64,000 nt of DNA, taken from contig DJTE01000001.1 of NCBI GenBank assembly GCA_002439165.1, positions 12,437 to 76,436 of the forward strand, read 5' to 3'. Under the pieces are notes generated by a model that did not search any database, had not been told where the DNA came from, and saw only the letters and a program-made list of their open reading frames with translations. The position numbers and the translations under genes were made by a program. Shown in pieces: positions 1-10,076 of this stretch (the stretch's first letter is position 1; every line of letters starts with the position of its first letter). Source of the DNA: Chryseobacterium indologenes (GTDB taxonomy: Bacteria; Bacteroidota; Bacteroidia; Flavobacteriales; Weeksellaceae).

Positions 1-178
1 TAATTTCTCAAAAATACATAATTTTAATATCAAATGCTAATATTATTTAGGTGGAAAAACAGTTTTTAAAGTTAAAAAATTATAAAATGAATGAGTGGAT
101 ATGATGAACAGCAGAACAGCTTCAGCATATTTTTTCTGAATTTTGAATTATTGGTATGTATTTGATTTTTAAATACTT

Positions 179-1375
179 CTAATGGAAATTTGAATTCTTT
201 GTAATCGCCAGATAATCCTCCAGTACCTTCATCTGATCTTTATTTCCTTTGGCTATTCTGGCTTTCCGGCTTATAAGTCTGTCATAGATTGTATTCACGA
301 ATATCTTCGACCAGGGAAATAATTTCTTTCCCCAGACTTCAGGAATTTTCAGCCTTCTGCATACTTCATCATCCAGAAGGAACCATGTGCAGCAGATGTG
401 AAGATATCTCAGATTTTTACGTTCGAATTGATATTTCAGTATGGGATTTTCCAGTGATTCATTTAGTAAGGAGTGAGCCAGGAGAACCGAATCCTTATCA
501 GAAGGCGGCTGCACAGAAGTCCACAGATAAAAATATTCAGTGGCCTGCTTTTTATCATCGGGAAGAAGATGCTCCGGAATTCCCAAAAGGTAACCTACAT
601 ATTTCCAGAGGTGAAAAATACCCTGCTCTTCCTGTACGGAGAAGGTATTTCCCAACTTCTTAAGGCTGTGTAAAAAGACAAGACTGAACCCTATATAAGT
701 AGCCATCATATCCCAGGAATTGATCGGCTCTCCCCAGTTTTCCGTATCCCAGCCCTTGTAATGTTTCTTTATTGAAAGCCTGGCATACGAATGAATCAGA
801 CGTGTTTTAACCGCAAACTCATATCCTTTCGCATGAATTTCCAGGGCGTTATAACGTGTAACGTTTACCCAGAAATCCAGTGTTTCCGAAAGGCGCTTTA
901 CCGCTCCTTTTTTCAGGGCTTCTGTAACGATCAGCGGCTTATTCAGGTAAGCATAATCATAGCCGCCTATTAAGCAGTAATCTCTCAGGGAGATCAGAGA
1001 ATCCAGGTTGCTTCTCATGCAAAGCTCCGCACCTGCTTTCAGGAGATCATGATTCAGCCATTCCGGAACGCGCTGTGTTTGGCTGAATAGTTTTTTTACG
1101 CTTTCAGGAACATCATCCGTTTCAGAAACTCCTTTGCGGATGTAGTGTTCTATTTCTCCGGAAGCTTCGTGAAATTTTTTGGTAAAATAGACTTCTTTCA
1201 CTACTTCATCACCCATTATATCGATATGATAAAAGCTGGGTGAAAAAGTATCGAAATCTTTAAAGCTTACTTCTGCTCCGGAAAATTCAATAAGCTGTCT
1301 TCCGTTGCCTCTTTCCCAGAAATTTTTGAAATGAGGAGCGTCTTTAAAACGGGGCTGTATTATCGTTGGTTCCAT
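179..1375 (-). CDS. Oxygenase MpaB family protein (DUF2236, latex-clearing-protein-like)
   Basis: This 398-residue protein resembles the MpaB/Lcp (DUF2236) family of b-type haem oxygenases; Lcp cleaves polyisoprene, but the substrate here is unknown. The sequence shows an R192-x2-H195-x3-R199 motif and an upstream R161-x3-T165 pair. Their spacing matches, as I recall it, Lcp of strain K30 (R164, T168, R195, H198, R202), with the histidine as proximal haem ligand. No signal peptide is visible, so it is probably cytoplasmic, unlike secreted Lcp. The start is the ATG at 1375. It stands alone on the minus strand downstream of two LuxR-type regulators on the same strand. The family call is good; the reaction is not known. 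Confidence 0.75.
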   Translation of the reverse strand: MEPTIIQPRFKDAPHFKNFWERGNGRQLIEFSGAEVSFKDFDTFSPSFYHIDIMGDEVVKEVYFTKKFHEASGEIEHYIRKGVSETDDVPESVKKLFSQTQRVPEWLNHDLLKAGAELCMRSNLDSLISLRDYCLIGGYDYAYLNKPLIVTEALKKGAVKRLSETLDFWVNVTRYNALEIHAKGYEFAVKTRLIHSYARLSIKKHYKGWDTENWGEPINSWDMMATYIGFSLVFLHSLKKLGNTFSVQEEQGIFHLWKYVGYLLGIPEHLLPDDKKQATEYFYLWTSVQPPSDKDSVLLAHSLLNESLENPILKYQFERKNLRYLHICCTWFLLDDEVCRRLKIPEVWGKKLFPWSKIFVNTIYDRLISRKARIAKGNKDQMKVLEDYLAITKNSNFH

Positions 1376-1453
1376 TACAGATAAAAATACAGGTTTTATA
1401 CCAAAATTTCTCAGTGAGATTTGTCAGTTCCTGAGACCGTTTTTTTTAACAGG

Positions 1454-2230
1454 CTAAATAAGTCCCTTTTGAAAAGCTTTTTTTACCAGTTCCTTGCAGT
1501 TTCTGGAGTCTGTCTTTCTTAAAATATTTTTACGGTGAGTGCGAACCGTGTGTTCAGACAGGACAAGCATTTGGGCAATTTCGGGCCCGGAATACCCTTT
1601 GGCAATAAGCGAAAGAACCTCAGTTTCTCTCCGGGTAAGGTGCTCTGTGGAAGAAGAACATGAAGAATGATCCAGTCTGATCTGCTGGAAATCAGTTCTT
1701 GGCCCTACTCCGGAAATAAGAACCGTGTAGGGATTTTCTTTGGTGATATGGTGAATGTTGGTATGAATATTTATAGACTGTACCGGCTGTCTGGATTCAT
1801 CTTCCATCGTAATAATGGCCTGATGGTGAAACAGCTCGTAATTTCCTTCCGCTGTCTTCATGCGGAAGCAGTAGCTTGATTTCAGATACAGCTGGTGTTC
1901 AAAACCAATTTCCAGTATTTTTTCAATAACAGTTTGTTCCGCTTTTAAAACAAATCCGAGATCATCAGGATGGGTAAGATCAATAATATCTTTTAAATTT
2001 TCTGGGAAAGAGTCCAGTCCGTGAAGTTTCAGAATATTTTTATGATGATGGGAGAGGGTACTGTTGGTTAGGTTCAGAACATAATAATAGAATTCACCAA
2101 TGGCAAACATTTCACCGATAATGCGTTCCACAGGAGGGATATTAAGGATCTCCCGGTCCTTCCTGACGCCCGGATAGGTGTTCCAGACCTCTACCAGGGG
2201 ATGATTTTGCTCTGAATTTTTCATGGCCAT
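1454..2230 (-). CDS. LuxR-family transcriptional regulator with PAS-like N-terminal domain
   Basis: This is a 258-residue regulator. The last 60 or so residues form a GerE/LuxR helix-turn-helix, with LTRRETEVLSLIAKGYS followed by the recognition-helix segment SEHTVRTHRKNIL. Residues of about 30-180 look like a PAS-type sensor fold (FYYYVLNLTNSTLSHHHKNIL, then LTHPDD and the ELFHHQA strand). There is no receiver domain, so it probably responds to a small molecule or redox cue rather than phosphorylation. It is a paralogue of the gene immediately upstream (2567-3379), sharing the same architecture. Start alternatives are codons 1 and 3 (MAM). The target genes cannot be told from the sequence. 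Confidence 0.85.
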   Translation of the reverse strand: MAMKNSEQNHPLVEVWNTYPGVRKDREILNIPPVERIIGEMFAIGEFYYYVLNLTNSTLSHHHKNILKLHGLDSFPENLKDIIDLTHPDDLGFVLKAEQTVIEKILEIGFEHQLYLKSSYCFRMKTAEGNYELFHHQAIITMEDESRQPVQSINIHTNIHHITKENPYTVLISGVGPRTDFQQIRLDHSSCSSSTEHLTRRETEVLSLIAKGYSGPEIAQMLVLSEHTVRTHRKNILRKTDSRNCKELVKKAFQKGLI

Positions 2231-2566
2231 TTGTTTTCCAGGCTAAAATAACTAAAATACCGACAAAATACCACAAAAGGGGGATTTTTTTAGTCTGATA
2301 AAATTGCAAACTTTGCATTGGACAATCATCAGGAAAACTCAAATTTATTCAGCTCCGTCTTATCCCAGCTTTTCTTTTTATTGAAACTCATCATTTCAAT
2401 TACCGGATGAACGGAAGCCTATCTCATCTGTTATCATGTAAGCTATTAATGGATAAATAAAACAGTTTACTCTTTTCTTTTTTAGTTGTTTGAAAATGAT
2501 AAACTAATGGCCTCTCGTTGCTGGAGAGGCCTTTTATTCTTTTAATCCCTGTACTCAGATAAGCTT
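2231..2566. other. Intergenic region between tandem luxR-type genes
   Basis: This 336 bp stretch contains no convincing ORF. It holds the promoter of the minus-strand regulator at 2230 and, at 2509-2540, an intrinsic terminator whose T-tract faces the plus strand although no plus-strand gene precedes it. Confidence 0.6.
2509..2540 (+). terminator. Intrinsic terminator without an upstream ORF
   Basis: A perfect 8 bp stem GGCCTCTC/GAGAGGCC with a 7-base loop is followed by TTTTATTCTTTT on the plus strand. It lies 27 bp beyond the stop of the minus-strand gene 2567-3379 and could also stop that transcript, but the minus side lacks a good T-tract. Read as plus-directed, it would end a transcript for which no ORF is visible. 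Confidence 0.6.
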
Positions 2567-3379
2567 CTACAAATATCCCCATTCAAAGGACTTTTTAATG
2601 AGTTCTGAGCTATTCTTACAGCCGGCCTTTTTTAAAATATTCTTTCTGTGCGTACGTACTGTTTCTTCGGAAATACACAGAATACCGGAAACTTTTGCTG
2701 CGGAATATCCTTTAGCAATACAGGTAATAACTTCAACCTCCCTTTTGGTAAATACAACAGAAGGTTCGGATATCTTATCATTGCTGATCCATTGCATCTG
2801 ATGAAAGTCTTTGCGCCCGTTGATGCCTGAAAGTAAAACAGTGTAGGAGTTCTGGCGGGTAATATGCTCAATATTTGTATGAATATTGATCGTCTGCAGA
2901 AGCTTGCCGTTTTCATCTTTATAGGTATGAAGCGCCTGATGATGAAACAGTTCGTAATTACCTTTGGCTGTTCTCATCCGGAAACAGTAGCTGGATTTCA
3001 GTTCCTGCTGGTAATCGAATCCGTTAATTTCCATCATTTTTTCTATACACATTCTTTCAGCATCCATTACAAATTCAAGGTCATCGGGATGGATCAGGTC
3101 TATGATTTCTTTAAGATGTGTGGGATATTTGTGGAAACCATGCATGGACAGGATGTTTTCATGATGGCTACATAAAGTGCTGTCAGCAAAGTTGATCACG
3201 TAATAATAAAACTGACCCGGAGCAAATATTTCTCCGATAATGCGTTCAATGGAGGGAGCCGGCAATATACCGGCATCATTATTCTGGAAAAAATCAGGAT
3301 AACTGTTCCATACTTTTGCGAGGGGATGCTGCTTTTTGGGATGAGCCAGGTATTTTTTATCCATACTTAATGTTTTCAT
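2567..3379 (-). CDS. LuxR-family transcriptional regulator with PAS-like domain (paralogue)
   Basis: This 270-residue protein has the same layout as the protein at 1454-2230: a PAS-like N-terminal two thirds (FYYYVINFADSTLCSHHENIL, LIHPDDLEFV, ELFHHQALHTY) and a C-terminal LuxR helix-turn-helix (FTKREVEVITCIAKGYS, then SEETVRTHRKNIL). No phosphoacceptor receiver domain is present. The two genes arose by tandem duplication and have diverged considerably at nucleotide level. The start is the ATG at 3379, preceded by an AT-rich leader. It is separated from its paralogue by 336 bp, so the genes are probably transcribed independently. Confidence 0.85.
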   Translation of the reverse strand: MKTLSMDKKYLAHPKKQHPLAKVWNSYPDFFQNNDAGILPAPSIERIIGEIFAPGQFYYYVINFADSTLCSHHENILSMHGFHKYPTHLKEIIDLIHPDDLEFVMDAERMCIEKMMEINGFDYQQELKSSYCFRMRTAKGNYELFHHQALHTYKDENGKLLQTINIHTNIEHITRQNSYTVLLSGINGRKDFHQMQWISNDKISEPSVVFTKREVEVITCIAKGYSAAKVSGILCISEETVRTHRKNILKKAGCKNSSELIKKSFEWGYL

Positions 3380-3557
3380 AAAAATATAAAAAAAACGATT
3401 TCAAAAAATCACCTTTTTGCGGTATTGTAAAAGACTTGCAGTTTAAGGAATTTTGTAGAAATAAAGCTATGACCGGCACAGGATTACTGGCTTTAGATTG
3501 ACAGTATTATCTTGTAAAATAAAGAATATACAGATCGTAAACAATAAAACTGAGATT

Positions 3558-4097
3558 ATGAAAAAATTACTCATCCTTTTCGCTGTATTCCTGGGATTGT
3601 GAATCGCGGATGCACAGGCCAGAAAAGCAAAAGATCCGGATGCAGGGTTCGGGAAATGGCTTTTTGTAAAAAGTGATAAACCTGTACAGGTACGCTATAA
3701 ACAGGTAAAAGTAGAGAATAATATCGGCTACTTTCAGCTGCAGTTCCGCATCAACTTTGAAGACGAGATATATTGCGGTAAACCGCAGTGTCTGGGATAC
3801 TTAATGAATTTCAGCTACCCGCAGGGAGACCTCAGTAAGCAAACTCATAAAAATTATAAACTGATGAACAGTTTTAAAGGAGCTTACACTTTACCTGATC
3901 TGATAAGTTTTCCTATGAGCTTTTCCGATGGATCGAAATTCATCTTTGAGGACGGACAGCTGTTTGCCGTTAACAGTCCCGGCGGATCACCGCAACAGGC
4001 TTACGTGACAACAGCCTGCGTAGATAATATTTTATCCAATTACACCCGGCATAATTGCCGTGATTTTGATGAAGCGTCAGCTATTGAGCTGAAATAA
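3558..4097 (+). pseudogene. Small secreted protein gene with a stop codon inside the signal peptide
   Basis: Reading from the ATG at 3558 gives MKKLLILFAVFLGL, then TGA at 3600-3602, then an open frame IADAQARKAKDPD running to the stop at 4095-4097. The paralogous leader at 5988 has GGA (Gly) where this one has TGA, so a single G-to-T change explains the stop; the frame is otherwise intact over 180 codons. The remaining part is a mature secreted protein of about 160 residues of unknown family, with cysteines in YCGKPQC and near the C-terminus. Without the leader it cannot be exported normally. It heads a row of four secreted-protein genes. A sequencing error, recoding, or use of the internal ATG at 3804 are the alternatives. 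Confidence 0.75.
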
Positions 4098-4125
4098 TAG
4101 CCGGAAATACTTTAAACAGCTTAAT

Positions 4126-4539
4126 ATGAAAACCATATTTACTCTTTTTGTTTTATTCCTTGGATTAGGAATAGGGAAAGCCCAAACAACAGACGCAAAA
4201 AAAACGATTAACGAAGCTATACAAAAACTGAATGGTAAAAAGTTTGGAGATTTAAGGGTTGAAAAAGCCTCTTATGAAAATGATATTTTGAAATATACGG
4301 TCAATGTAACTGTGTTTAGCTTTGGCGGCAATGATGAGGAATCTTATAATGAATATTATTCTAATATAGAATGGTCGGAAATCAAAGAAGCCGGTATAAC
4401 AAAAAAAGATGGAAATATTGATTATATCCACTTTTCTATTAATTCTAGCGGGTATACAAAAAAAGTAGGATTTTATGTGTTGGATAAAGAAACAAAAAGT
4501 GTAATGAAAGCCATTGAAATATTAAAAAACAGTAAATAA
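4126..4539 (+). CDS. Small secreted protein of unknown function
   Basis: This protein has 137 residues with a Sec signal peptide of about 20 residues ending GLGIGKAQ, closely similar to the leaders of its neighbours at 3558, 4620 and 5988. The mature part (TINEAIQKLNGKKFG onward) is small, mixed alpha/beta and without cysteines or motifs that I recognise. It lies 28 bp after the broken gene at 3558-4097 and probably shares its transcript. It is likely periplasmic. No function can be assigned. Confidence 0.7.
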   Translation: MKTIFTLFVLFLGLGIGKAQTTDAKKTINEAIQKLNGKKFGDLRVEKASYENDILKYTVNVTVFSFGGNDEESYNEYYSNIEWSEIKEAGITKKDGNIDYIHFSINSSGYTKKVGFYVLDKETKSVMKAIEILKNSK

Positions 4540-4619
4540 AACTTGCGGCTCAATTAAGTAAGAGAAATTCATAAAGACTGTCCTGCATGTGTATCCTGTA
4601 AAAAATAAACTTTATTACT

Positions 4620-5864
4620 ATGAAAGCCCTGTTTGCGATTCTCATCATATTTTTCGGATTAGGAATTGTAAGTGCACAATCCGATACGAAAATTCTAAGT
4701 CAGCCTGTCAATGTTCTTACAAAACCTGGTGGCTGGTATAATATTCATTTTCCAACACCCATTCATTTTAAAGAGCATAATCAGTTTGAGGAAGGCATGA
4801 AGATGCTGGGATTTGATAAAAATCTGTGTTATGCCTACAAGGCAATGACTGATAACCATGATGATGACGATGATACAACAAATTATGAATATGAAGCCAT
4901 AATTTTTAAAGCGGCAGGTATTGTCAATGGAGATCCTGAGAAGATAATAGGTGAAAAACTTCGCAGCTTTTGGGAAAAGAATGGGGATAAAATTGGCTGC
5001 GATGATGGGGTACATACCGTTTCTTTTTATAAATCGGGTCTGCGGAACTTCCGGAATCACTTTTTAGGAGAGGCATTGTATTTTAAGCTTCCCCGGTTTA
5101 ATGATGTCGGTTTTGAAGATGGCGGCCGTACATTGCTGGATGCTGTGGCAGATGAATATCAGAAATATGATTATGATAAAGTCAATTTTTATCGTAAAGA
5201 GCTGGTTTCCCTATATGATAGGCTACGGTCTCAGGGAGCTAAACATAGGTTCGAGCTGGAAAAAGAGAAGATTGTTCCTACGGATAAAGAATTATATAAA
5301 CAATTTATTCCGGCCTACTATGAAGCGGCTGAGAAGGGAGATGCCTGGGCAATGTTTTATATAGCCCATACTTATATCGTTGGGATGTATGTTCCTAAGG
5401 ATTTGGCAAAAGCAAAAAAATGGCTGGACAAAGCCACTAAGGAAGCTTTAGATAAGAAAGATTATTGGGCATTAGGCTTTTTTGGCGTAACCTATGATGA
5501 AAAATTAAATGACCCGAAAACAACTTTTTCTATCTATAAAAAAATGGCTGAAGGGGGAGATAATAGCGGAAGGGTCCGGACAGCCAATTTTCTGTTTTCC
5601 GGTTATGGTACTGAACGGAATGTGGATGAAGCTTTTAAATATTATATGCTTGCCAAAAATGAATCAACTGCACAGGCGATGATAGGCAGAATATTAGTAG
5701 AAAGAGGTCAGAAGGAAGAAGGAGCAAAATGGCTCAGATGGGTTTCCCAGACCGGAGGTATGCAGATGCCAATCGGTGACGGATATACGGTGACCGAGTT
5801 TTGCAAAAAACATAATATCAAAGAAAGTGAACCGCGGATAGAGCCCAAAGATCTGGGGTTGTAG
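4620..5864 (+). CDS. Secreted SEL1-like repeat protein
   Basis: This 414-residue protein has a Sec leader ending GLGIVSAQ. The N-terminal half (about 25-200) is of unknown family and contains an acidic run DDDDD near residue 80. Residues of about 225-390 form SEL1-like/TPR helical repeats: the pattern GDAWAMFYIAHTY, then PKDLAKAKKWLDKA, GRVRTANFLFSGYGTERN, VDEAFKYYMLAKN. Such repeats bind protein partners. It belongs to the row of secreted genes at 3.5-7.0 kb and lies 18 bp upstream of the longer possible reading of the MORN-repeat gene. It is probably periplasmic; its partner is unknown. Confidence 0.75.
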   Translation: MKALFAILIIFFGLGIVSAQSDTKILSQPVNVLTKPGGWYNIHFPTPIHFKEHNQFEEGMKMLGFDKNLCYAYKAMTDNHDDDDDTTNYEYEAIIFKAAGIVNGDPEKIIGEKLRSFWEKNGDKIGCDDGVHTVSFYKSGLRNFRNHFLGEALYFKLPRFNDVGFEDGGRTLLDAVADEYQKYDYDKVNFYRKELVSLYDRLRSQGAKHRFELEKEKIVPTDKELYKQFIPAYYEAAEKGDAWAMFYIAHTYIVGMYVPKDLAKAKKWLDKATKEALDKKDYWALGFFGVTYDEKLNDPKTTFSIYKKMAEGGDNSGRVRTANFLFSGYGTERNVDEAFKYYMLAKNESTAQAMIGRILVERGQKEEGAKWLRWVSQTGGMQMPIGDGYTVTEFCKKHNIKESEPRIEPKDLGL

Positions 5865-5987
5865 TTATTTTTCATTCCGCTAATGTTACAGTACTCAGTA
5901 GAGTATTATTTGAAACAGTTGCGAAATAAAATACCGAAGGGAAAAAATAGACAGACCTCATTAAGCAAAACAATAACAACTAAGATT

Positions 5988-6980
5988 ATGAAAAAATCAC
6001 TTCTCCTTTTCGTTGTATTCCTGGGACTGGGAATCGCGAACGCACAGAATAAAGAATACAAAGAATATTACGATAACGGAAAGCTCAAAAAGGAAGGCTA
6101 TAAAAATGCGGATGGCGGGAGAGAAGGAGAAAATAAAGAATATTATGATACGGGAGAACTGAAATATCTCATGAGTTATAAAAACGGCCGGCTTGACGGT
6201 GAATCCAAAATGTATTATAAATCCGGGAAGCTGATGGGAGTTGAAAACTATAAAAATGGTAAGCCCGCAGATGGTGAACTGAAAAAATATTATGAAAACG
6301 GGCAGCTGGCATCCTTTATTAATGTCGTGGATGGAAAACCCAAAGGAGAATATGTTCAGTATTTCGATAACGGGCAGGTGGCCGTTAAAGGAAATTTCGT
6401 TAACGGACAGGTTGAAAATGAAGTTAAATATTATTACGCAAGCGGTAAACCCAAAAAAACTGAAAACTATAAAAGCGGAAAATTAAACGGCTTATCAAAA
6501 GAGTTCTATGAAAATGGGAATACAGAATCCGAATTTCATTACATCAATGGAGAGAAAGACGGTGAAGGTAAGTGGAATTATGATTCAGGAAAGCCCCGCA
6601 AAATTATAAATTATAATAATAAAGAGCTCAACGGAGAATATAAAGAATTTCATGAGAACGGGCAATTAGCTGTAACTAAAAATTTGGTGAATGACAAAGA
6701 GGAAGGTATGGTTAAAGAATATCATTCTAATGGAAAACCTAAAAGAACCTGCAATTATACCGGTGGGAATAGGGATGGTGAGTGTAAAGAATATTATGAA
6801 GACGGGCAGCTGAAAATGAAGGCAACTTATAAAAAAGGAAAACTTGAAGATGGATCAGAATACTTTAAGGAAGACGGCTCACCAGATCCGGAGTTAAAAA
6901 AGCTTGGTGATCTTCTTGATAACAAAGCTTATGAGGATAACAAAGTTTATGAGCAGAACAAACAAGCAGAAAAGAAATAA
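5988..6980 (+). CDS. Secreted MORN/YwqK-repeat protein
   Basis: After a Sec leader ending GLGIANAQ, almost the whole 330-residue protein consists of roughly 23-residue repeats of the type EYYDNGKLKKEGYKN..G...GE.K, about ten copies, as in the MORN-like YwqK family (often labelled toxin-antitoxin antitoxin). The C-terminus is lysine-rich and repetitive (AYEDNKVYEQNK). I chose the ATG at 5988 over an upstream in-frame ATG at 5883, because 5988 is followed directly by the signal peptide and the same AAGATTATG context occurs before the gene at 3558. Secretion argues against an intracellular antitoxin role. Function is unknown. Confidence 0.75.
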   Translation: MKKSLLLFVVFLGLGIANAQNKEYKEYYDNGKLKKEGYKNADGGREGENKEYYDTGELKYLMSYKNGRLDGESKMYYKSGKLMGVENYKNGKPADGELKKYYENGQLASFINVVDGKPKGEYVQYFDNGQVAVKGNFVNGQVENEVKYYYASGKPKKTENYKSGKLNGLSKEFYENGNTESEFHYINGEKDGEGKWNYDSGKPRKIINYNNKELNGEYKEFHENGQLAVTKNLVNDKEEGMVKEYHSNGKPKRTCNYTGGNRDGECKEYYEDGQLKMKATYKKGKLEDGSEYFKEDGSPDPELKKLGDLLDNKAYEDNKVYEQNKQAEKK

Positions 6981-7034
6981 TACAGTCGGGTACTTAGGTT
7001 TTTGCTACTATATTTAATAAATAAAATAAACAAA

Positions 7035-7058
7035 AAAACCTTCCATCAGGAAGGTTTT
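7035..7058. terminator. Bidirectional terminator between MORN-repeat gene and gapA
   Basis: The stem AAAACCTTCC/GGAAGGTTTT with loop ATCA lies between convergent genes ending at 6980 (plus) and 7090 (minus). Runs of A before it and T after it allow termination in both directions. Confidence 0.75.
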
Positions 7059-7089
7059 ATATTACTCATTGCTTATCGCACATTACCGA

Positions 7090-8094
<1,005 letters not shown>

Positions 8095-8127
8095 AATAGT
8101 TTGTTTTTATTAGATTATAAAAAATAA

Positions 8128-9114
8128 TTAGATTGCTAAAATTTCTGAGATCAACAGAAGATCCTTGTTGATTTCGTTATGTTTTTTAATGGCCTCTTCA
8201 ATAGGAGTGTATACCAGATCGTTGGAACGCATTCCGGCCATTACATTTGTTTTTCCGTCCATTAATCCTACTACGGCACCGTATCCGAGTCTGCTGGCAA
8301 GAACCCTGTCTGCACAGCTTGGAGAACCGCCTCTCTGGATGTGTCCCAAAATGGTTACACGAATGTCATAGTCCGGGAACTCTTCTTTGGTCTGGTTGGC
8401 AAGATCGTAAATGCTTCCCAGTTTTTCACCTTCCGCTACCACTACGATACTTGACGCTTTTCCTGTTTTTTCAGCTTTTCTGAAGTTGGCGAAAAGATCG
8501 GCCATGCTGTCTTTTTTCTCAGGAATAAGAATATCCAGGGCACCCGTTGCCAGTCCGCTGTTGAGGGCTATAAATCCCGCATCACGCCCCATTACCTCAA
8601 CAAAGAAAACCCTGTTGTGGGAGGTTGCGGTATCACGGATTTTATCGATAGCTTCCATCGCAGTATTCAGGGCAGTATCATATCCGATGGTATTGTCTGT
8701 TCCGAAAATATCGTTGTCAATAGTTCCCGGTACACCAATTACCCGGATTCCGAATTCTTCGCTGAAGATTTTTGCCCCCGTAAAGGTTCCGTCCCCGCCA
8801 ATGCATACCAGCCCTTCTATGCCAAGCTTTACACAGTTGTCATAAGCTTTCTGGCGGCCTTCTTTTGTCCTGAACTCCATAGATCGGGCAGATTTAAGAA
8901 TAGTTCCGCCCTGGTTGATGATATTTTTTACGGAACGGGGACCCATTTTCAGGAAATCATCATGAATGAGCCCGTTGTAGCCTTCTCTTACTCCATAGCA
9001 TTCGATATTATAATAATTGGCGGTTCTTACTACCGCTCTTAATGCCGCATTCATACCCGGAGAGTCACCTCCTGAAGTAAGAACTGCAATTTTTTTTACA
9101 GCACTCTCTTTCAT
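8128..9114 (-). CDS. pfkA: ATP-dependent 6-phosphofructokinase
   Basis: This 328-residue enzyme phosphorylates fructose 6-phosphate to fructose 1,6-bisphosphate, the committed step of glycolysis. Visible motifs are the ATP loop TSGGDSPGMN near residue 11, GGDGTF, and the catalytic PGTIDNDI segment. I place the start at the ATG 9114. An upstream GTG at 9135 would overlap a perfect -7 element TAAATTTG (minus strand, 9142-9135), so transcription must begin after it. gapA follows directly downstream. Confidence 0.96.
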   Translation of the reverse strand: MKESAVKKIAVLTSGGDSPGMNAALRAVVRTANYYNIECYGVREGYNGLIHDDFLKMGPRSVKNIINQGGTILKSARSMEFRTKEGRQKAYDNCVKLGIEGLVCIGGDGTFTGAKIFSEEFGIRVIGVPGTIDNDIFGTDNTIGYDTALNTAMEAIDKIRDTATSHNRVFFVEVMGRDAGFIALNSGLATGALDILIPEKKDSMADLFANFRKAEKTGKASSIVVVAEGEKLGSIYDLANQTKEEFPDYDIRVTILGHIQRGGSPSCADRVLASRLGYGAVVGLMDGKTNVMAGMRSNDLVYTPIEEAIKKHNEINKDLLLISEILAI

Positions 9115-9134
9115 CAAGTAAAAAATTTCGAACA

Positions 9135-9142
9135 CAAATTTA
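9135..9142 (-). promoter_or_regulatory. -7 promoter element of the pfkA-gapA operon
   Basis: TAAATTTG on the minus strand matches the Bacteroidota -7 consensus TAnnTTTG and ends 21 bp before the chosen pfkA start. No TTG lies at the expected 19 bp further upstream, so only half of the promoter is convincing. Confidence 0.5.
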
Positions 9143-9197
9143 CAAAAACAAGTTCAGATAATGGCAGTAACTTCATAAGAGTTTTGAATATAAATAA

Positions 9198-10076
9198 TTA
9201 AAAGCTTCTGAAATTTGTAGGTTTAAAAAAATACCTCGCCGTTCTTGTTTCCGGAGCATTCACGTCAAGGTCGTACCACGGCGTTGTATACCGATTAAAA
9301 GGATTTGAAAGAACATGCACCGATTGTGCCGGAGTGAAGCCTTCACTTAATAAAAATAACCTTTCTCCGTCCCTGTTTTCGCAGACACCGGAAATAAAAA
9401 CAATATGGCCGGGGCTGCCCGGGGTGATCAGAATATCTCCCGTTTTCAGATCAGAATTTTTTATGACCGGTTTCGTCTCTTTATTTAATGAAATGGTTCC
9501 CGCATAATTAAAAATCAGATCCAGATAATTCCTGAAGCTCTGATAAGAACCATCAAATGCAGCTGTTTTTCTGAAACTGACCGAGTTTCCTTTAACCAAA
9601 GCCCTGGTTCCGTTCTTATAATCATTCCACGAAAGCAGATCTCCGCTGGTAAAATGAAACCTAATCTCGTCAAACCTTTTCGCCCGGTAAAGATATTCGG
9701 CTCTCATCCGGATGGCGGCATCGGCACACTGCTGAAGATCCTTATCTCCGGTATCAATATCAAAAACAGCTTCATGGAGATCCTGGGTAGTAACAGGAAC
9801 TCCGTCATACCGCAGAATCTGGGCACCATAGGGTTTAAGCTTGAAATGCTCAATAAAATATCCGAATGAATCTGGTTTTTCCTCAACCCATACATAACCT
9901 TCAGGCGGAGAAAACCTTTCCCGGATTGTATTTTTATCTTTATTGATCTTTAAAGCATTTTTTGCAGCCGGCTGTTCATTTTTATCAGGATCATCCGGAA
10001 GGCGGTCTGAAGATTTTTCCTGTATACAGGCAGCAAAAAGGAGAGAAGCAGTGATTCCCGTAATAATTTTTTTCAT
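9198..10076 (-). CDS. DUF4846-containing lipoprotein
   Basis: This 292-residue protein has a lipoprotein leader with lipobox LLFAAC (Cys17 from the chosen ATG at 10076). The bulk matches what I recall of DUF4846: RFSPPEGYVWVEE near the start, LKPYGA with the RYDG segment, CADAAIRMRAEYLY, FTSGDLLSW, and a C-terminal TGDILITPGSPGHIVFI-type strand pair. The conserved Cys and the GHIV histidine recall NlpC-like cysteine peptidase folds, but I cannot confirm this. It sits on the outer or inner membrane facing the periplasm. A longer reading from 10097 only adds residues before the leader. Confidence 0.8.
   Translation of the reverse strand: MKKIITGITASLLFAACIQEKSSDRLPDDPDKNEQPAAKNALKINKDKNTIRERFSPPEGYVWVEEKPDSFGYFIEHFKLKPYGAQILRYDGVPVTTQDLHEAVFDIDTGDKDLQQCADAAIRMRAEYLYRAKRFDEIRFHFTSGDLLSWNDYKNGTRALVKGNSVSFRKTAAFDGSYQSFRNYLDLIFNYAGTISLNKETKPVIKNSDLKTGDILITPGSPGHIVFISGVCENRDGERLFLLSEGFTPAQSVHVLSNPFNRYTTPWYDLDVNAPETRTARYFFKPTNFRSF

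Noticed and set aside
289..663. 124-codon plus-strand ORF
   Set aside because: It is opposite the MpaB-like gene, which carries the conserved haem and substrate motifs.
5988..6980. Antitoxin of a toxin-antitoxin pair (YwqK label)
   Set aside because: The protein is secreted, consists of MORN-type repeats and has no toxin partner beside it.
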